NCBI GenBank assembly: GCA_016784355.1
Contig: JADHUV010000007.1
Span: forward strand, 1-64,000
Length of the DNA: 64,000 nt
DNA from: Nitrospira sp.
GTDB taxonomy: Bacteria > Nitrospirota > Thermodesulfovibrionia > UBA6902
Reading direction: 5' to 3'
Part shown: positions 7,689 to 16,984 of the stretch, in pieces
Position numbering within the stretch: the first letter of the stretch is position 1
Layout of the letters: each line of letters begins with the position of its first letter
Position numbers and translations under genes: made by a program
Notes under the pieces: generated by a model
The model's input: the letters and a program-made list of their open reading frames with translations, nothing else
Told to the model about the DNA's origin: nothing
Database searches by the model: none

Positions 7689-8450
7689 TCAGTCCTCCTC
7701 TTCCAGTGAATCATCAAAAATGGGTATATGAAATACATTACTCATAAATGCCCTGGTCCTTGGATGTTTGGGGTCTACAAAGATATCCGGCGGGACACCT
7801 ACTTCAAGTATCTCCCCGTCATCCATAAAGACTACCTTGTCCGCTACCTTCTGGGCAAACCCTATTTCATGAGTCACAACGACCATGGTCATTCCTTCTT
7901 TGGCAAGGGAGATCATGACATCAAGCACTTCATTTATCAATTCAGGATCAAGTGCTGAGGTAGGTTCGTCAAACAGCATGATTTTGGGTTCCATCGCAAG
8001 ACTTCTGGCGATAGCCACACGTTGTTGTTCACCGCCGGAAAGCTGTACAGGGTGTGCATCCCGTCTGTGAGTCAGGCCAACCTTTTCAAGCAGTTTATGC
8101 GCTCTTTCAGTTGCTTTTTCCTTACTTAGTCCTCTTACCTTTCGTGGTGCAAGCGTAATGTTGCCGACTGCTGTTTTGTGCGGGTAAAGATTGAAATGCT
8201 GAAATACCATACCTATCTCTGCCCTCAATGCGGTCAGATCTGTCTTAGGGTCAGACAGGTACATGCCGTCAACAATTATCTCGCCGTCATCAATCTGCTC
8301 CAGCTTGTTTATGGTTCTCAGTAAGGTGCTTTTGCCGGCGCCGCTTGGCCCGCATATGACTATAACCTCGCCTTTCGTAATCTCGAGGTTAATATTTTTC
8401 AGGACATGTGTATTATTAAACCACTTGTTGGCGCCGATAAACTTGATCAT
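7689..8450 (-). CDS. polar amino-acid ABC transporter ATP-binding protein
   Basis: A 253-residue ATPase of the GlnQ/GltL/HisP class that powers uptake through the two downstream permeases. It shows Walker A (GPSGAGKST, about residue 34), the Q-loop ([14 protein letters not shown]), signature [15 protein letters not shown], Walker B ([13 protein letters not shown]) and the switch histidine (VVVTHE). It leads the operon, and its stop lies two bases before the proposed ATT start of the next gene. No periplasmic binding-protein gene lies in this operon or next to it, so the receptor must be encoded elsewhere. Confidence 0.93.
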   Translation of the reverse strand: MIKFIGANKWFNNTHVLKNINLEITKGEVIVICGPSGAGKSTLLRTINKLEQIDDGEIIVDGMYLSDPKTDLTALRAEIGMVFQHFNLYPHKTAVGNITLAPRKVRGLSKEKATERAHKLLEKVGLTHRRDAHPVQLSGGEQQRVAIARSLAMEPKIMLFDEPTSALDPELINEVLDVMISLAKEGMTMVVVTHEIGFAQKVADKVVFMDDGEILEVGVPPDIFVDPKHPRTRAFMSNVFHIPIFDDSLEEED

Positions 8451-8577
8451 GATTTCCCACGTAGAATTGTGAAGTTTGCCAATTCCGGCAAATAGTATTA
8501 TTTCAAATATGTCCGGCCTTTGTCAATCAATAGGAGACGGACTGCTTGCGGATATTCTTTCCTCAGTGCAGTATTTC

Positions 8578-9063
8578 TTATATCTCCAGCACCTTTGCCT
8601 GAGTTGTTAAGGTATCAAATATCATTATTGTAGGTTTTTCCCCGAAACCATGAGCGGTTCCCGGGTTCAGAACAAGGGTATTGCCCACTTTTTCATTCCT
8701 GCAGGCGTGGGTATGACCGTACATCACCACATCGTATGTGCCGCATTTTATAAGCGCTTCTTTAAGCTGAGGTTCGCTTCCGTGGTAGCAGGCGATCTTC
8801 AGGCCGTCCTGCTGAAACTCGTGAAAGTCTCCCTTTAGTTCACCCCCGATGGCCTGAAAGGCGCTTACAAGACGAAACTTGTCACCATCATTATTACCGA
8901 ATATGCCCTGCATTCCCAGTCCCTGACAGAGACGTACTGAGTTAGGGTTTACGTAATCGCCCAGGTGCAGTACATAGGCTACACCCTGCTGCTTAAATAT
9001 TTCCGTAGACTTTAATATATTTTCATGGTGATCATGGGTGTCTGAGATTATTCCTATTTTCAT
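8578..9063 (-). CDS. YfcE/MJ0936-type metallophosphoesterase
   Basis: A 161-residue calcineurin-like phosphodiesterase. Metal ligands appear in order: D-x-H in SDTHDH (residues 7-9), the LGDYVN aspartate, GNND, the histidine in CYHGSE and the GHTH pair. The short form acts on small phosphodiesters or cyclic nucleotides in vitro, and its physiological substrate is usually unknown. It overlaps the 3' end of the upstream methyltransferase gene by 32 bases, so the two are probably co-transcribed. Confidence 0.9.
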   Translation of the reverse strand: MKIGIISDTHDHHENILKSTEIFKQQGVAYVLHLGDYVNPNSVRLCQGLGMQGIFGNNDGDKFRLVSAFQAIGGELKGDFHEFQQDGLKIACYHGSEPQLKEALIKCGTYDVVMYGHTHACRNEKVGNTLVLNPGTAHGFGEKPTIMIFDTLTTQAKVLEI

Positions 9064-9736
9064 CTGTACTGGTCTCTCCTTTTTGCAATTTATAAATCAT
9101 AAAACTTTCGGTTACGGTTTTTTCCATAGTTATTAACTGATGCTTCCATCCGTGTTCTTCTGCTATCTCAAGCGCCCTTGCATGCCGGGCCAGTGAAGAA
9201 TAGAGCATCTGAATATTTCCGCCGGGCAGAAGATATTGAGCTGCCTGACTGAAAAACCGTTTCATTATTTCCTTGCCGCCATCATAAAGGGCATGTTCAA
9301 AGTCATTTTTCGGGGTGCCTTCCAGATAGGGCGGATTGAATAATATTACATCAAACCTCATATTGGCAGTCAGAGGCGCAAAAAGGTCGCCGTGCAGGAT
9401 CGTGATCTTTGATTCAAGTCTGTTTGCGGCTACATTGATACGGGCATATTTCGCTGCCTCCGGGTTAATATCAATGGCGGTTACATGTGATGCGCGCGCA
9501 GCCGCGTTTATGGCCTGAATGCCTGATCCTGTTCCCATATCAAGGACCCGGTCACCCGATTGGATGATGGTATGGCCGGCCATATAAATGCTGGTGAAAA
9601 AATATTTAGGATTAAATACACCCTCTGATACCTCATAGGTCTTCCCGAGAAGTGTCATCCTGCGTTTGCCGAATTTCTGTACGGCCTTGATAAGGCTGAT
9701 TATGAAGGCTTGTTTTAATCTGAAGAAAAGGGACAC
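9032..9736 (-). CDS. class I SAM-dependent methyltransferase (HemK/PrmC-like)
   Basis: A 234-residue methyltransferase with motif I VLDMGTGSGIQAI (about residues 66-78), the acidic ITAIDINPEA-type loop and the NPPY motif (FNPPYLEG) typical of enzymes that methylate an amide or amino nitrogen. It is shorter than PrmC and lacks its N-terminal helical domain, so the substrate (protein glutamine, RNA base or small molecule) cannot be told. The start is GTG at 9736. It is coupled to the phosphoesterase downstream. Confidence 0.82.
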   Translation of the reverse strand: MSLFFRLKQAFIISLIKAVQKFGKRRMTLLGKTYEVSEGVFNPKYFFTSIYMAGHTIIQSGDRVLDMGTGSGIQAINAAARASHVTAIDINPEAAKYARINVAANRLESKITILHGDLFAPLTANMRFDVILFNPPYLEGTPKNDFEHALYDGGKEIMKRFFSQAAQYLLPGGNIQMLYSSLARHARALEIAEEHGWKHQLITMEKTVTESFMIYKLQKGETSTDENRNNLRHP

Positions 9737-9759
9737 GGTACGGTATCTGTCCGGCAGGA

Positions 9760-11028
9760 TCAGTATTTGTAGATTACCATGCCGGTAAGCAGTTTTGGAT
9801 AAAAATAAGTGGATTTAGGCGGCATGCGGTGCCCTGCCAGTGCGACCTCTTTCAGCTCATGGATCTTCGTGGAATTTAAAAAGAAGGCGGCCTCATAGGA
9901 TCCGCTTCGGGCGCGTTCCACTGTATCTGATGCCTCTTTTTCATATTCATAGTGATCAACCTTGAGTATTTTTTCAAATATGAAGCGGTGCAGCACTGAG
10001 ACGTCCAGACGCTTAAGGCACTCAGGCAGATTGAGTCCGAGATCTTTTCCATTATGAGACATTATATAGTATGCATCGGAGTTGGTCAGGTACATGCCGA
10101 AGGAGTGCTGTTTTTTCTTCATCTGCTCAAACATGTGCTTTCGGACCGCTTCCACAGGGGTGTCCGCTGCATCTATTCTTTCGATATCGAAAAACTCCTG
10201 CAGCGCCTCTTTGGGGTGGATATCGGAATCAATCTCCACGATTCGGTGAGTGGGCAGCAGGGTCAGGCCTTCTTCTTCCATATTGGACAGGAACATCAGC
10301 ACATAATTAAAGGGCTCATCGCCGGTCAGGCTTTTCCCCGCCTCGGCCATTTCCTTCTGAAATGCAAGGGCCGTTTCATAGCGATGATGCCCGTCAGCGA
10401 TAAATATGTCTCTGTCTGACATCTCGGCCCGTATGATTTCCATATCATCCTGTCCGGTTATCTTCCAGAGTGTGTGTATGCTGCCGTCTTCATCTACGGC
10501 TGAAATATACGGCTTATCGGCCGCGATCCTGTCCATGACTTCTGAGATTCCGGTCTTATGACTGCTGAACAGGGAAAAGATAGGACTGGTATTGGCCTGA
10601 CAGTAACGCATTATATTAAGTCTGTCGGATTTGGGCTTGGAATAAGTTTCCTCGTGAGGATGAATACTGCCTTTGGAGATTTCTTCAAGCTTGACCGCAC
10701 CGAGAAAGCCTCTTGTCCTTAGAGTTTGCCCCTCTAGTTCATAGCGAATTTCATAAAGGTAATAGCAGGGGTCTTTTTCAGCGGTTAATATGCCCTGCGT
10801 CAGCCAGTCTGATATATCGTTTGCCGCTCTGGTGTAGCGGTTGGTATCCTCATTATCATCGTCGCTGTCCTTACCGAAGTCGACCCTGACTATATTATTG
10901 GGACTTCTGCTGTACAGCTCGTTTTTAAATGCAGGCGTGATAACATCATATGGCGGCGCCATGATTTTTGAGGGATCCACCTTTTGGGGATCGTATAATA
11001 CACCTTTAAACGGACTTATAACTGCCAT
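9760..11028 (-). CDS. DUF1015 family protein
   Basis: The 422-residue protein matches DUF1015 along its length: N-terminal ISPFKGVLYDPQKV and MAPPYDVI, the central HPHEETYSKPKSDRL block, and the IADGHHRYETAL motif. The HPHE and GHHR motifs suggest a phosphotransfer or metal site. Some DUF1015 proteins are described as SerC-linked or as a free-serine kinase family, but function here is inferred only at family level. An AGGAG ribosome site precedes the ATG. It is transcribed with the two genes downstream. Confidence 0.85.
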   Translation of the reverse strand: MAVISPFKGVLYDPQKVDPSKIMAPPYDVITPAFKNELYSRSPNNIVRVDFGKDSDDDNEDTNRYTRAANDISDWLTQGILTAEKDPCYYLYEIRYELEGQTLRTRGFLGAVKLEEISKGSIHPHEETYSKPKSDRLNIMRYCQANTSPIFSLFSSHKTGISEVMDRIAADKPYISAVDEDGSIHTLWKITGQDDMEIIRAEMSDRDIFIADGHHRYETALAFQKEMAEAGKSLTGDEPFNYVLMFLSNMEEEGLTLLPTHRIVEIDSDIHPKEALQEFFDIERIDAADTPVEAVRKHMFEQMKKKQHSFGMYLTNSDAYYIMSHNGKDLGLNLPECLKRLDVSVLHRFIFEKILKVDHYEYEKEASDTVERARSGSYEAAFFLNSTKIHELKEVALAGHRMPPKSTYFYPKLLTGMVIYKY

Positions 11029-11128
11029 AATTTATGCTCCTGTGAAGTGATCGCTATATTAACATTGGCCCGTAAAAAATTTCAAATCCTGTTGCTTTTC
11101 AAATCGCGGCAAACTAAAATAAGAACCT

Positions 11129-11992
11129 ATGTCTGTATTACATAAATTATCTGATTATCTGCACTTAATTAAATTTTCTCATTCGGTGTTTGCCCTGCCG
11201 TTTGCGTTTACGGCCGCCCTTATTGCGGCCGACGGTATTCCGTCCATGGCTCAGATATTCTGGATAACCCTGGCTATGGTAGGCGGACGTTCCGGCGCTA
11301 TGGGTATGAACAGGATTATAGATAAAAAAATTGATTCCCTTAACCCCCGCACAAAAGACCGGGAGCTGCCTCGGGGGGTGATTACCTCGGGAGAGGCGTT
11401 TTTATTTACATTGTTTTCGTTTGCGGTGCTGGTCCTGGCCGCTTATCAGCTGAATCCTCTTTGTTTAATGCTCTCGCCTGTAGTGGTACTAATCCTTTTT
11501 TCATACTCCTATACCAAGCGCTTCACCTGGCTTTGCCATATCGTACTTGGTGTGACACTTGCACTTGCCCCCCTTGGGGCCTGGATTGCGGTGCGTGGTA
11601 CGTTCAGCATGGAAATACTGCCTCTTAGTCTTGCGATACTTTTCTGGGTGGCCGGTTTTGATGCACTGTACGGACTGCAGGATCTGGAGTTTGATAAAAA
11701 GCACGGACTTTACTCGATCCCCAGCAGATTCGGGGTTAAGGCCTCACTTTTAATCGCAAAGTGTCTGCATGTGGCCACGGTTATTCTTCTGATAAGCCTT
11801 ATCCCTGTTTTTGATCTTTCGTATTTTTATATGACTGGGATCGCCGCGGCTACAGGACTGCTTATATATGAACATTCGCTGCTGAAGGCCACAGACCTCA
11901 GCAGGCTTAATATGGCGTTTTTCAATATGAACGGCTATATAAGTGTCACGGTGTTTGTCTTTACACTGCTGGATTATACTGTACTGAAGTAA
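11129..11992 (+). CDS. UbiA-family prenyltransferase (menaquinone pathway, MqnP-like)
   Basis: A 287-residue polytopic enzyme that attaches a polyprenyl chain to an aromatic acceptor in the inner membrane. It carries both aspartate-rich motifs: NRIIDKKIDSLNPRTKDRELPRG (about residues 61-83) and DALYGLQDLEFDKKHGLYSIP (about 172-192). About eight hydrophobic segments follow the UbiA plan. The first motif with its preceding GAMGM resembles the MqnP enzymes of the futalosine menaquinone route more than UbiA of ubiquinone synthesis, which fits an anaerobe. It is a single gene divergent from the DUF1015 operon. Confidence 0.85.
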   Translation: MSVLHKLSDYLHLIKFSHSVFALPFAFTAALIAADGIPSMAQIFWITLAMVGGRSGAMGMNRIIDKKIDSLNPRTKDRELPRGVITSGEAFLFTLFSFAVLVLAAYQLNPLCLMLSPVVVLILFSYSYTKRFTWLCHIVLGVTLALAPLGAWIAVRGTFSMEILPLSLAILFWVAGFDALYGLQDLEFDKKHGLYSIPSRFGVKASLLIAKCLHVATVILLISLIPVFDLSYFYMTGIAAATGLLIYEHSLLKATDLSRLNMAFFNMNGYISVTVFVFTLLDYTVLK

Positions 11993-12021
11993 GCCGCCGA
12001 AGTTATGCCGGATTTAGGGAT

Positions 12022-12053
12022 TTGACTTTTTAGCAGGATAAATTTTATATAAT
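12022..12053 (+). promoter_or_regulatory. sigma-70-type promoter for the beta-propeller gene
   Basis: TTGACT (12022-12027) is followed after 17 bases by TTATAT (12045-12050); the overlapping TATAAT at 12048-12053 would give a 20-base spacer. Transcription would begin about 50 bases before the ATG at 12111. The call is by eye from consensus only. Confidence 0.5.
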
Positions 12054-12110
12054 AGGGCTGCAAATCACACTGGCCTCAATAAATAAATTAAAAAGGAAGG
12101 TTTATTCATT

Positions 12111-13097
12111 ATGAAAATCAGGGTATTTTTATCTTCAATCTTAGCAGTCTTGGTCGCTGTTGCTGCCGGAGGCGATGTCTCTGCCGCTTCAAAGCGCATC
12201 TATATTACCAATGCCGGAAACAATACCGTCTCGATACTGGATACTGCAACTAATGAGATAATCAATACTTTCAGAGTAGGTGTATGGCCTGCCGGTATTA
12301 CTATAGATGCTGCGGCTAACAGGGCATATGTAGCAAATTCAAGTCAGGCTGATAATACTATTTCTATCATTGACCTGGCGAGCAATTCTGTTCTTTCAAG
12401 TGTCAAGACCGGTCAGGGACCGATGAATACTGCGGTAAGTCCTGATGGCAAGTCTTTATATATAACTGATACGGAAGATAAGGCACAGACGGTCACTGTT
12501 ATTGATCTTGCTACGGGGAAGGAATCCGGCAAGCTTTCTGTAGGGACATCTCCCTTTGATCTGGCCTTTGTCGGAACAACCCTTTATGTAACAAATGCGG
12601 TTGACAGCACAGTGTCTGTGCTTGATACGGTCGGGGGCAGCGTGCTGGCGACCATTAAGGTATGCTCAACTCCCATAGGTATTGTTTATAATCCTGACAG
12701 CAAGCTGCTTTATGCTCCCTGTCACAGTGATTCTGCGGTAGCGGTTATTGATACTGCTACTAATACCCTTAAAAGCACTATCAAAGTAGGCGACAGGCCC
12801 TGGGGTGTTGCGCTGGACCGTAAAGGCGGTAAGGCTTATGTATCCAACAGGTACGGCAATGATGTCTCGGTTGTGGATCTGGCTACGAATGCTGTGACCG
12901 GTACTATTGCTGTTGGAAAAGAGCCGGTCAGCCTCACGGTGGATTCGTCAGGAAAAAAGTTGTATGTGGTTAATCATGCAGATGTGAGTCTCTCAATTGT
13001 GGATACGGTCTCAGGTGCAGTTACGGATACGGTGAAATTAACACCTTCTACTGACAGCGCCTATGCAGGTTCACCCTGGGATATCGCAATACATTAA
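12111..13097 (+). CDS. YVTN-family beta-propeller protein, secreted
   Basis: The 328-residue product has a cleavable signal (about residues 1-24, ending VSAAS) and about seven repeats of roughly 42 residues with the pattern YVTNxxxNTVSVIDxxTNxVxxTIxVGxxPxGIxxxPDG, the YVTN propeller. Such proteins occur in the periplasm or on the surface and mostly serve as binding scaffolds. No catalytic residues are evident. An AAGGAAGG ribosome site precedes the ATG. It runs tail to tail with lptG. Confidence 0.87.
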   Translation: MKIRVFLSSILAVLVAVAAGGDVSAASKRIYITNAGNNTVSILDTATNEIINTFRVGVWPAGITIDAAANRAYVANSSQADNTISIIDLASNSVLSSVKTGQGPMNTAVSPDGKSLYITDTEDKAQTVTVIDLATGKESGKLSVGTSPFDLAFVGTTLYVTNAVDSTVSVLDTVGGSVLATIKVCSTPIGIVYNPDSKLLYAPCHSDSAVAVIDTATNTLKSTIKVGDRPWGVALDRKGGKAYVSNRYGNDVSVVDLATNAVTGTIAVGKEPVSLTVDSSGKKLYVVNHADVSLSIVDTVSGAVTDTVKLTPSTDSAYAGSPWDIAIH

Positions 13098-13106
13098 AGC
13101 TGTTTA

Positions 13107-14177
13107 TTATTCCTGTATTTTGTAATAGAGAATACTGCCGGCCGTTCCGAAGATAATCGGGCTTATAAACGGGGCCAGGGCCGGCGGGATAAATCCGGTA
13201 AAACCAAGTGAGACGCTGATAGAGTAGAGCAGCCAGTAAAGTACACTTACGATAATTCCAAGACCGGCGGCTTTTATGCCGCCGCCCCATTTTGAGCTGA
13301 GAGAAAGCGCTAGCCCGAATACCACCATAACAAAGTTAATGACAGGGTACGCAAGCTTTTCATAAAGCCTTACTATGTATTTAATATTTTTAAACCCTGT
13401 CTTCTCCAGGCGCTGATAATATGAGTGCAGCTCCAGGAAATTCATTTCCTCAGGCCGCTTCATTTCCTTCTGAAATATCTCCGGGGACTCAAGCGCTGTT
13501 GAAGTCAGGTCAGCATGATGCGTGGCTATGCCTGTCTTGAAATCAAACACCGTAGCGTTTTTGAGCTGCCATATACCTTCTTTCCATATACCCTCTTGCG
13601 CTTCTATCCTTTTTTCCAGATTAAAGGAGCTGTCAAAGCTGAATATGCTTGTACGCAGGATCCTGTTATCTCCCTCGACAAAGCCATCTATGCGGATAAG
13701 ACTGCTGTCGATGCCCCGCAGCCACAGGGACTGTTCTCTCAGAGTGATTATATGGGACTGCTTCAATATCTTGATTTTCCTGATTTCTGTGGCCATTTTG
13801 GTTGCTGCAGGTACAAGTGTCTCCCCGAGCAGCAGTGCGGCCAGACTCATAATCACCCCTATAACCAGGTAGTAGGAGAAAAACTTTCTGGTACTGCAGC
13901 CGGAGGCCTTTATGGTCGTTATCTCACGGGCCTTCGAGGCAATGCCGATTGTTATCAGTATGGAAAATAGCGAAGCAAATGGCAGGGCATACATAAGAAC
14001 TCGCGGAGCCTGTAGCAATAAATATTGTACGACAAGTATTACAGGAGGATCAGCCGGATAAAACTCAGGGGCCTTATCAAAAAATTCTGCAATAACAGCT
14101 ATGGCCGTAAAACTCAGTATGAGAATTGCAAAATATTTAAAGAACTCTTTTAGAAAATGTTTTTTTAAGATAGTCAT
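13107..14177 (-). CDS. lptG: LPS export permease LptG
   Basis: A 356-residue YjgP/YjgQ-family permease. With LptF and the LptB ATPase (not in this window) it extracts lipopolysaccharide from the inner membrane for transport to the outer membrane. The plan is three N-terminal helices (starting about residues 12, 60 and 100), a periplasmic beta-jellyroll (about 130-260) and three C-terminal helices. It lies directly downstream of lptF, 18 bases apart, as one operon. Which of the two is LptF and which LptG is assigned from order and from weak sequence features. Confidence 0.85.
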   Translation of the reverse strand: MTILKKHFLKEFFKYFAILILSFTAIAVIAEFFDKAPEFYPADPPVILVVQYLLLQAPRVLMYALPFASLFSILITIGIASKAREITTIKASGCSTRKFFSYYLVIGVIMSLAALLLGETLVPAATKMATEIRKIKILKQSHIITLREQSLWLRGIDSSLIRIDGFVEGDNRILRTSIFSFDSSFNLEKRIEAQEGIWKEGIWQLKNATVFDFKTGIATHHADLTSTALESPEIFQKEMKRPEEMNFLELHSYYQRLEKTGFKNIKYIVRLYEKLAYPVINFVMVVFGLALSLSSKWGGGIKAAGLGIIVSVLYWLLYSISVSLGFTGFIPPALAPFISPIIFGTAGSILYYKIQE

Positions 14178-14195
14178 GATTTAAGCTGTTTTATG

Positions 14196-15275
14196 TCAGA
14201 AGCGTCTGACAGGTTTATCAATGTGTGCATAATAAGAAAATCCGGCTGCAACAACCCCGAATACTATATTGGCGGACCATCCGCCGAGCAGGGGCGATAA
14301 CTTGGAGGATTCTGCCATGCCCTGCCCCAGTATCAGAAGCACATAATAAAGAACCAGGATGCCGAGACTCAGGGAGAAACCGCCAAGACGCCCTATCTTT
14401 CCGGCCCTGCAGGCAATGGCCGGACCGAGGATGCCGAATATTAGACACGCAAAAGGCAGGGCAATCCTGCGATGCAGCTCTATTGCCCATTCGCGGTTAT
14501 CTTTTCTCTGATCCCAGAGATCTGAGGTAAGCACCTCCTCGGTCTTTAACTGCTTTGAGCTCTCAAGTCCGGCTTTAAGTACAAAGTCGTAATCGGAAAA
14601 GGTAATTTCGGTTGAGCTGTTTTCCTTGTAGGTGTGTATACGGCCGTTATGAAGGCTCAGACGTATAGTTTCCATATCCGTACTTGATTTGACATGGCCT
14701 CGCTCCGCCACGATCATTACGGGTTCTTTCGTGGCAGCATCTGCCTCCCTGTATATAAATATTCCCTTAAACTCATCCTCATTGGAGATATCTTTTACAA
14801 ATATGACAGTATTCTTAAAGACATCCGAGAAGGTTTTCTCCTCAAAGGTCATGGAGGCCTTCTTTACGATGGTCTCATATATAGTGCGCTTCAGGGCCTG
14901 CATGCTTATCGGCATCAGGTACAGGCTCACAAACATAAGCAGGAGTACGCAGATGGCCGAAAAAATTATCGGCGCCCTGGATATGGAAAGGAAGTTCATT
15001 CCGGAAGCTTTCAAAACTATAAGCTCGCTGTCAGCAGACATCCGGCCGTAAGTAAGGAAGATCGCAATGAGTATCGCCATCGGCATCGACAGCAGGAGCA
15101 GGGAGGGCTGGATATATATAAAGATCTTCAACACATCTGCCAGATCAGCGCCTCGTCCCATAAACAGTCTGGCCAGGCGTATGAATTTCTCCATAAACAA
15201 AATGACTGAAAGTGAGAGAATAATCACGCCCGCATTTCGCGTTATCTCCGCAGACATATTTTTTTGAATGATCAT
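14196..15275 (-). CDS. lptF: LPS export permease LptF
   Basis: A 359-residue YjgP/YjgQ-family permease with the same 3 + jellyroll + 3 topology. Characteristic segments are LLLSMPMAILIAIFLTYGRMSADSELI and GMNFLSISRAPI near the second and third helices, and RRIALPFACLIFGILGPAIACRAG at the fourth. It forms the membrane heterodimer with LptG. Its presence shows a diderm cell with LPS or a related glycolipid. Confidence 0.85.
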   Translation of the reverse strand: MIIQKNMSAEITRNAGVIILSLSVILFMEKFIRLARLFMGRGADLADVLKIFIYIQPSLLLLSMPMAILIAIFLTYGRMSADSELIVLKASGMNFLSISRAPIIFSAICVLLLMFVSLYLMPISMQALKRTIYETIVKKASMTFEEKTFSDVFKNTVIFVKDISNEDEFKGIFIYREADAATKEPVMIVAERGHVKSSTDMETIRLSLHNGRIHTYKENSSTEITFSDYDFVLKAGLESSKQLKTEEVLTSDLWDQRKDNREWAIELHRRIALPFACLIFGILGPAIACRAGKIGRLGGFSLSLGILVLYYVLLILGQGMAESSKLSPLLGGWSANIVFGVVAAGFSYYAHIDKPVRRF

Positions 15276-15412
15276 TTTTTAGACGCCTAAAGATAAAAAG
15301 TTAACAGCCCGACTCTGAATTGACTGATAATTATAAACGATTCGCCGGTTCAAAGGTAAGCAGTGCCTGACATATCTGGATTTGCCAGTGTAGATGGCCT
15401 ATAATATTCCCT

Positions 15413-15895
15413 ATGAATATCTTCAGAATTATGAAATTCGGCCTGTTGGTCCTGCTGCTCCTTGCAGGCAGTATATCAGGTTCTGTCACGGCCCAGGTGA
15501 GACACATCAACCCTCCCGCAATTATCCCGCCGCCGAGACCTGTTCAGAATGTCTTTATCAGGTGGACACCCTCCAAAGTGCGGGATGCGCTGCGTGAGGA
15601 GGGACTTGAGGCGGCAGACATTCAGGATGGCTTTACCGTTGGACCTGATGGTGCAAAAGAGAGTATTTTTTTTATTATGCCTTCTTTTGGTCAAAATACA
15701 GGAGGGGTGATTGCGAGTTTTTCTTCGGATAAAAAGGTATCCGACTCCGTTCGCTACTATTTATCCATGAATGATGATTCTGATACGCCGGGCTGGTGGG
15801 TGTTTAAGAACGCCAATATTATGCTGCTGGTAAGCGGCCGGGTTCCTGAAATGACTGCCAGAAAATATCAGCGCGTGCTTCAATCAATGAAGTAG
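15413..15895 (+). CDS. secreted protein of unknown function
   Basis: The 160-residue product has a signal peptide ending at about residue 28 (SVTAQ), a short proline-rich linker (NPPAIIPPPRPV), then a soluble domain that alternates a helix (SKVRDALREEGLE) with strands and ends in a helix (TARKYQRVLQSMK). I do not recognise the family. It stands alone between lptF (divergent) and the cobalamin adenosyltransferase gene (convergent). Confidence 0.72.
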   Translation: MNIFRIMKFGLLVLLLLAGSISGSVTAQVRHINPPAIIPPPRPVQNVFIRWTPSKVRDALREEGLEAADIQDGFTVGPDGAKESIFFIMPSFGQNTGGVIASFSSDKKVSDSVRYYLSMNDDSDTPGWWVFKNANIMLLVSGRVPEMTARKYQRVLQSMK

Positions 15896-15911
15896 CAGAA
15901 TAAACGGGGGA

Positions 15912-16439
15912 TTAAAACTCTATCCCCTTTCTAGCGGGAATGCCTCGGGTATAGGGGTGCTTTATCATTTTCATCTCGGTCACATAATCTGCCAGTGATA
16001 TAAGTTCTGCAGGTGCCCCCCGGCCGGTAAAGATCAGCTCCATTTTCTCCGGCTTTGCCGAAATAATTTTTTCAGCCGCCGCCATTCCTGCATAACCGCC
16101 TCCGAGCACTGTACAGAACTCATCCAGCACGGCAAGATCGTATTCTCCGCTCCGGATCATTAATATGGATTCCTCCACCGCAGACTCTATGGATTTTTCC
16201 AGGTCATCAAGTGTAACTGAAGGGTCAAACAACGGGGTGGTCTGGTCTGGGAATTTAATGACCTTTATCCCTAGCTTTTCAGCTGAATTCAGTTCGCCCG
16301 AACTTTTTGTCCTGCTTTTAAGAAACTGCAAAATAAGTACACGCCTCCCCTGTCCTGCAGCCCTCACTGCAAGTCCGAAGGATGCAGTGGTCTTGCCCTT
16401 GCCCTCGCCGGTATTTATATGTATCAGCCCCTTAGACAT
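15912..16439 (-). CDS. cob(I)alamin adenosyltransferase (CobA/CobO/BtuR type)
   Basis: The 175-residue enzyme transfers the adenosyl group of ATP to cobalt in cobalamin or its precursor. It shows the P-loop INTGEGKGKTTASFG near the N-terminus, the VLILQFLKS strand, the YDLAVLDEFCTVLGGG segment and the GRGAPAELISLADYVTEM motif close to the end. Adenosylcobalamin use is consistent with the corrinoid-activator-like gene at 21181. It is followed in the same direction by nothing and preceded by the DUF1456 gene 16 bases upstream, so the two may share a message. Confidence 0.9.
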   Translation of the reverse strand: MSKGLIHINTGEGKGKTTASFGLAVRAAGQGRRVLILQFLKSRTKSSGELNSAEKLGIKVIKFPDQTTPLFDPSVTLDDLEKSIESAVEESILMIRSGEYDLAVLDEFCTVLGGGYAGMAAAEKIISAKPEKMELIFTGRGAPAELISLADYVTEMKMIKHPYTRGIPARKGIEF

Positions 16440-16454
16440 AATATATGTTTATAT

Positions 16455-16937
16455 TTAAACGTCTCCGCGATATTTCAGCTGCAGACCTTTTAAAAAGTTA
16501 CGCAGGATCTGATCTTTGCAGGGGCGGTAGTGTTTGTGGTCATGTTTTCGGAAGAAAGCACTTAATTCGTGCTTACTGATACTCATATCCACCTGATCCA
16601 TTATCTGCAATATGTCTTCGGCCTGCAGGTTTAAGGCGATTTTCAATTTCCTGAAAATAATATTGTTATTGACACGCTGCTCCGGCTTTGGCTGCGGCCC
16701 TTCTTTTTTGCCTCGTTTATCAATTATTAAGCCATTGAGAAAAATCGCCAATTGCCTATCGGTACAGTTCTGATAATTAAGATCATCATCTTTTTTTAAC
16801 CAGTCGCTGATATCCTCCCGGGTTACCTCATAATCGGCCAGGCCGAATAAAGAGATCATTTTTGAATCATCAAAGTCAAAGGTGAAGCGGATACGGCGTA
16901 AGATATCGTTATTGGTCACAAGAATTCTCCGCGGCAA
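16455..16937 (-). CDS. DUF1456 (YehS-like) protein
   Basis: The 160-residue protein is built of two homologous halves of about 65 residues. The first has NNDILRRIRFTFDFDD, ISDWLKKDDD and LAIFLNGLIIDKRG; the second has NNIIFRKLKIALNL, LSAFFRKHDHKHYRPC and LRNFLKGLQLKYRG. This duplication defines DUF1456. Function is unknown in the family. It lies between the carbonic anhydrase and the adenosyltransferase genes. Confidence 0.85.
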   Translation of the reverse strand: MPRRILVTNNDILRRIRFTFDFDDSKMISLFGLADYEVTREDISDWLKKDDDLNYQNCTDRQLAIFLNGLIIDKRGKKEGPQPKPEQRVNNNIIFRKLKIALNLQAEDILQIMDQVDMSISKHELSAFFRKHDHKHYRPCKDQILRNFLKGLQLKYRGDV

Positions 16938-16984
16938 TGAATTGCCTTGTGGTATAGAGTGATTTATATTTGCAGGTCAAGGTA

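Noticed and set aside
14225-15209. plus-strand open frames opposite lptF
   Set aside because: They are shadows of the strongly supported lptF coding frame; the products are low-complexity and have no ribosome sites.
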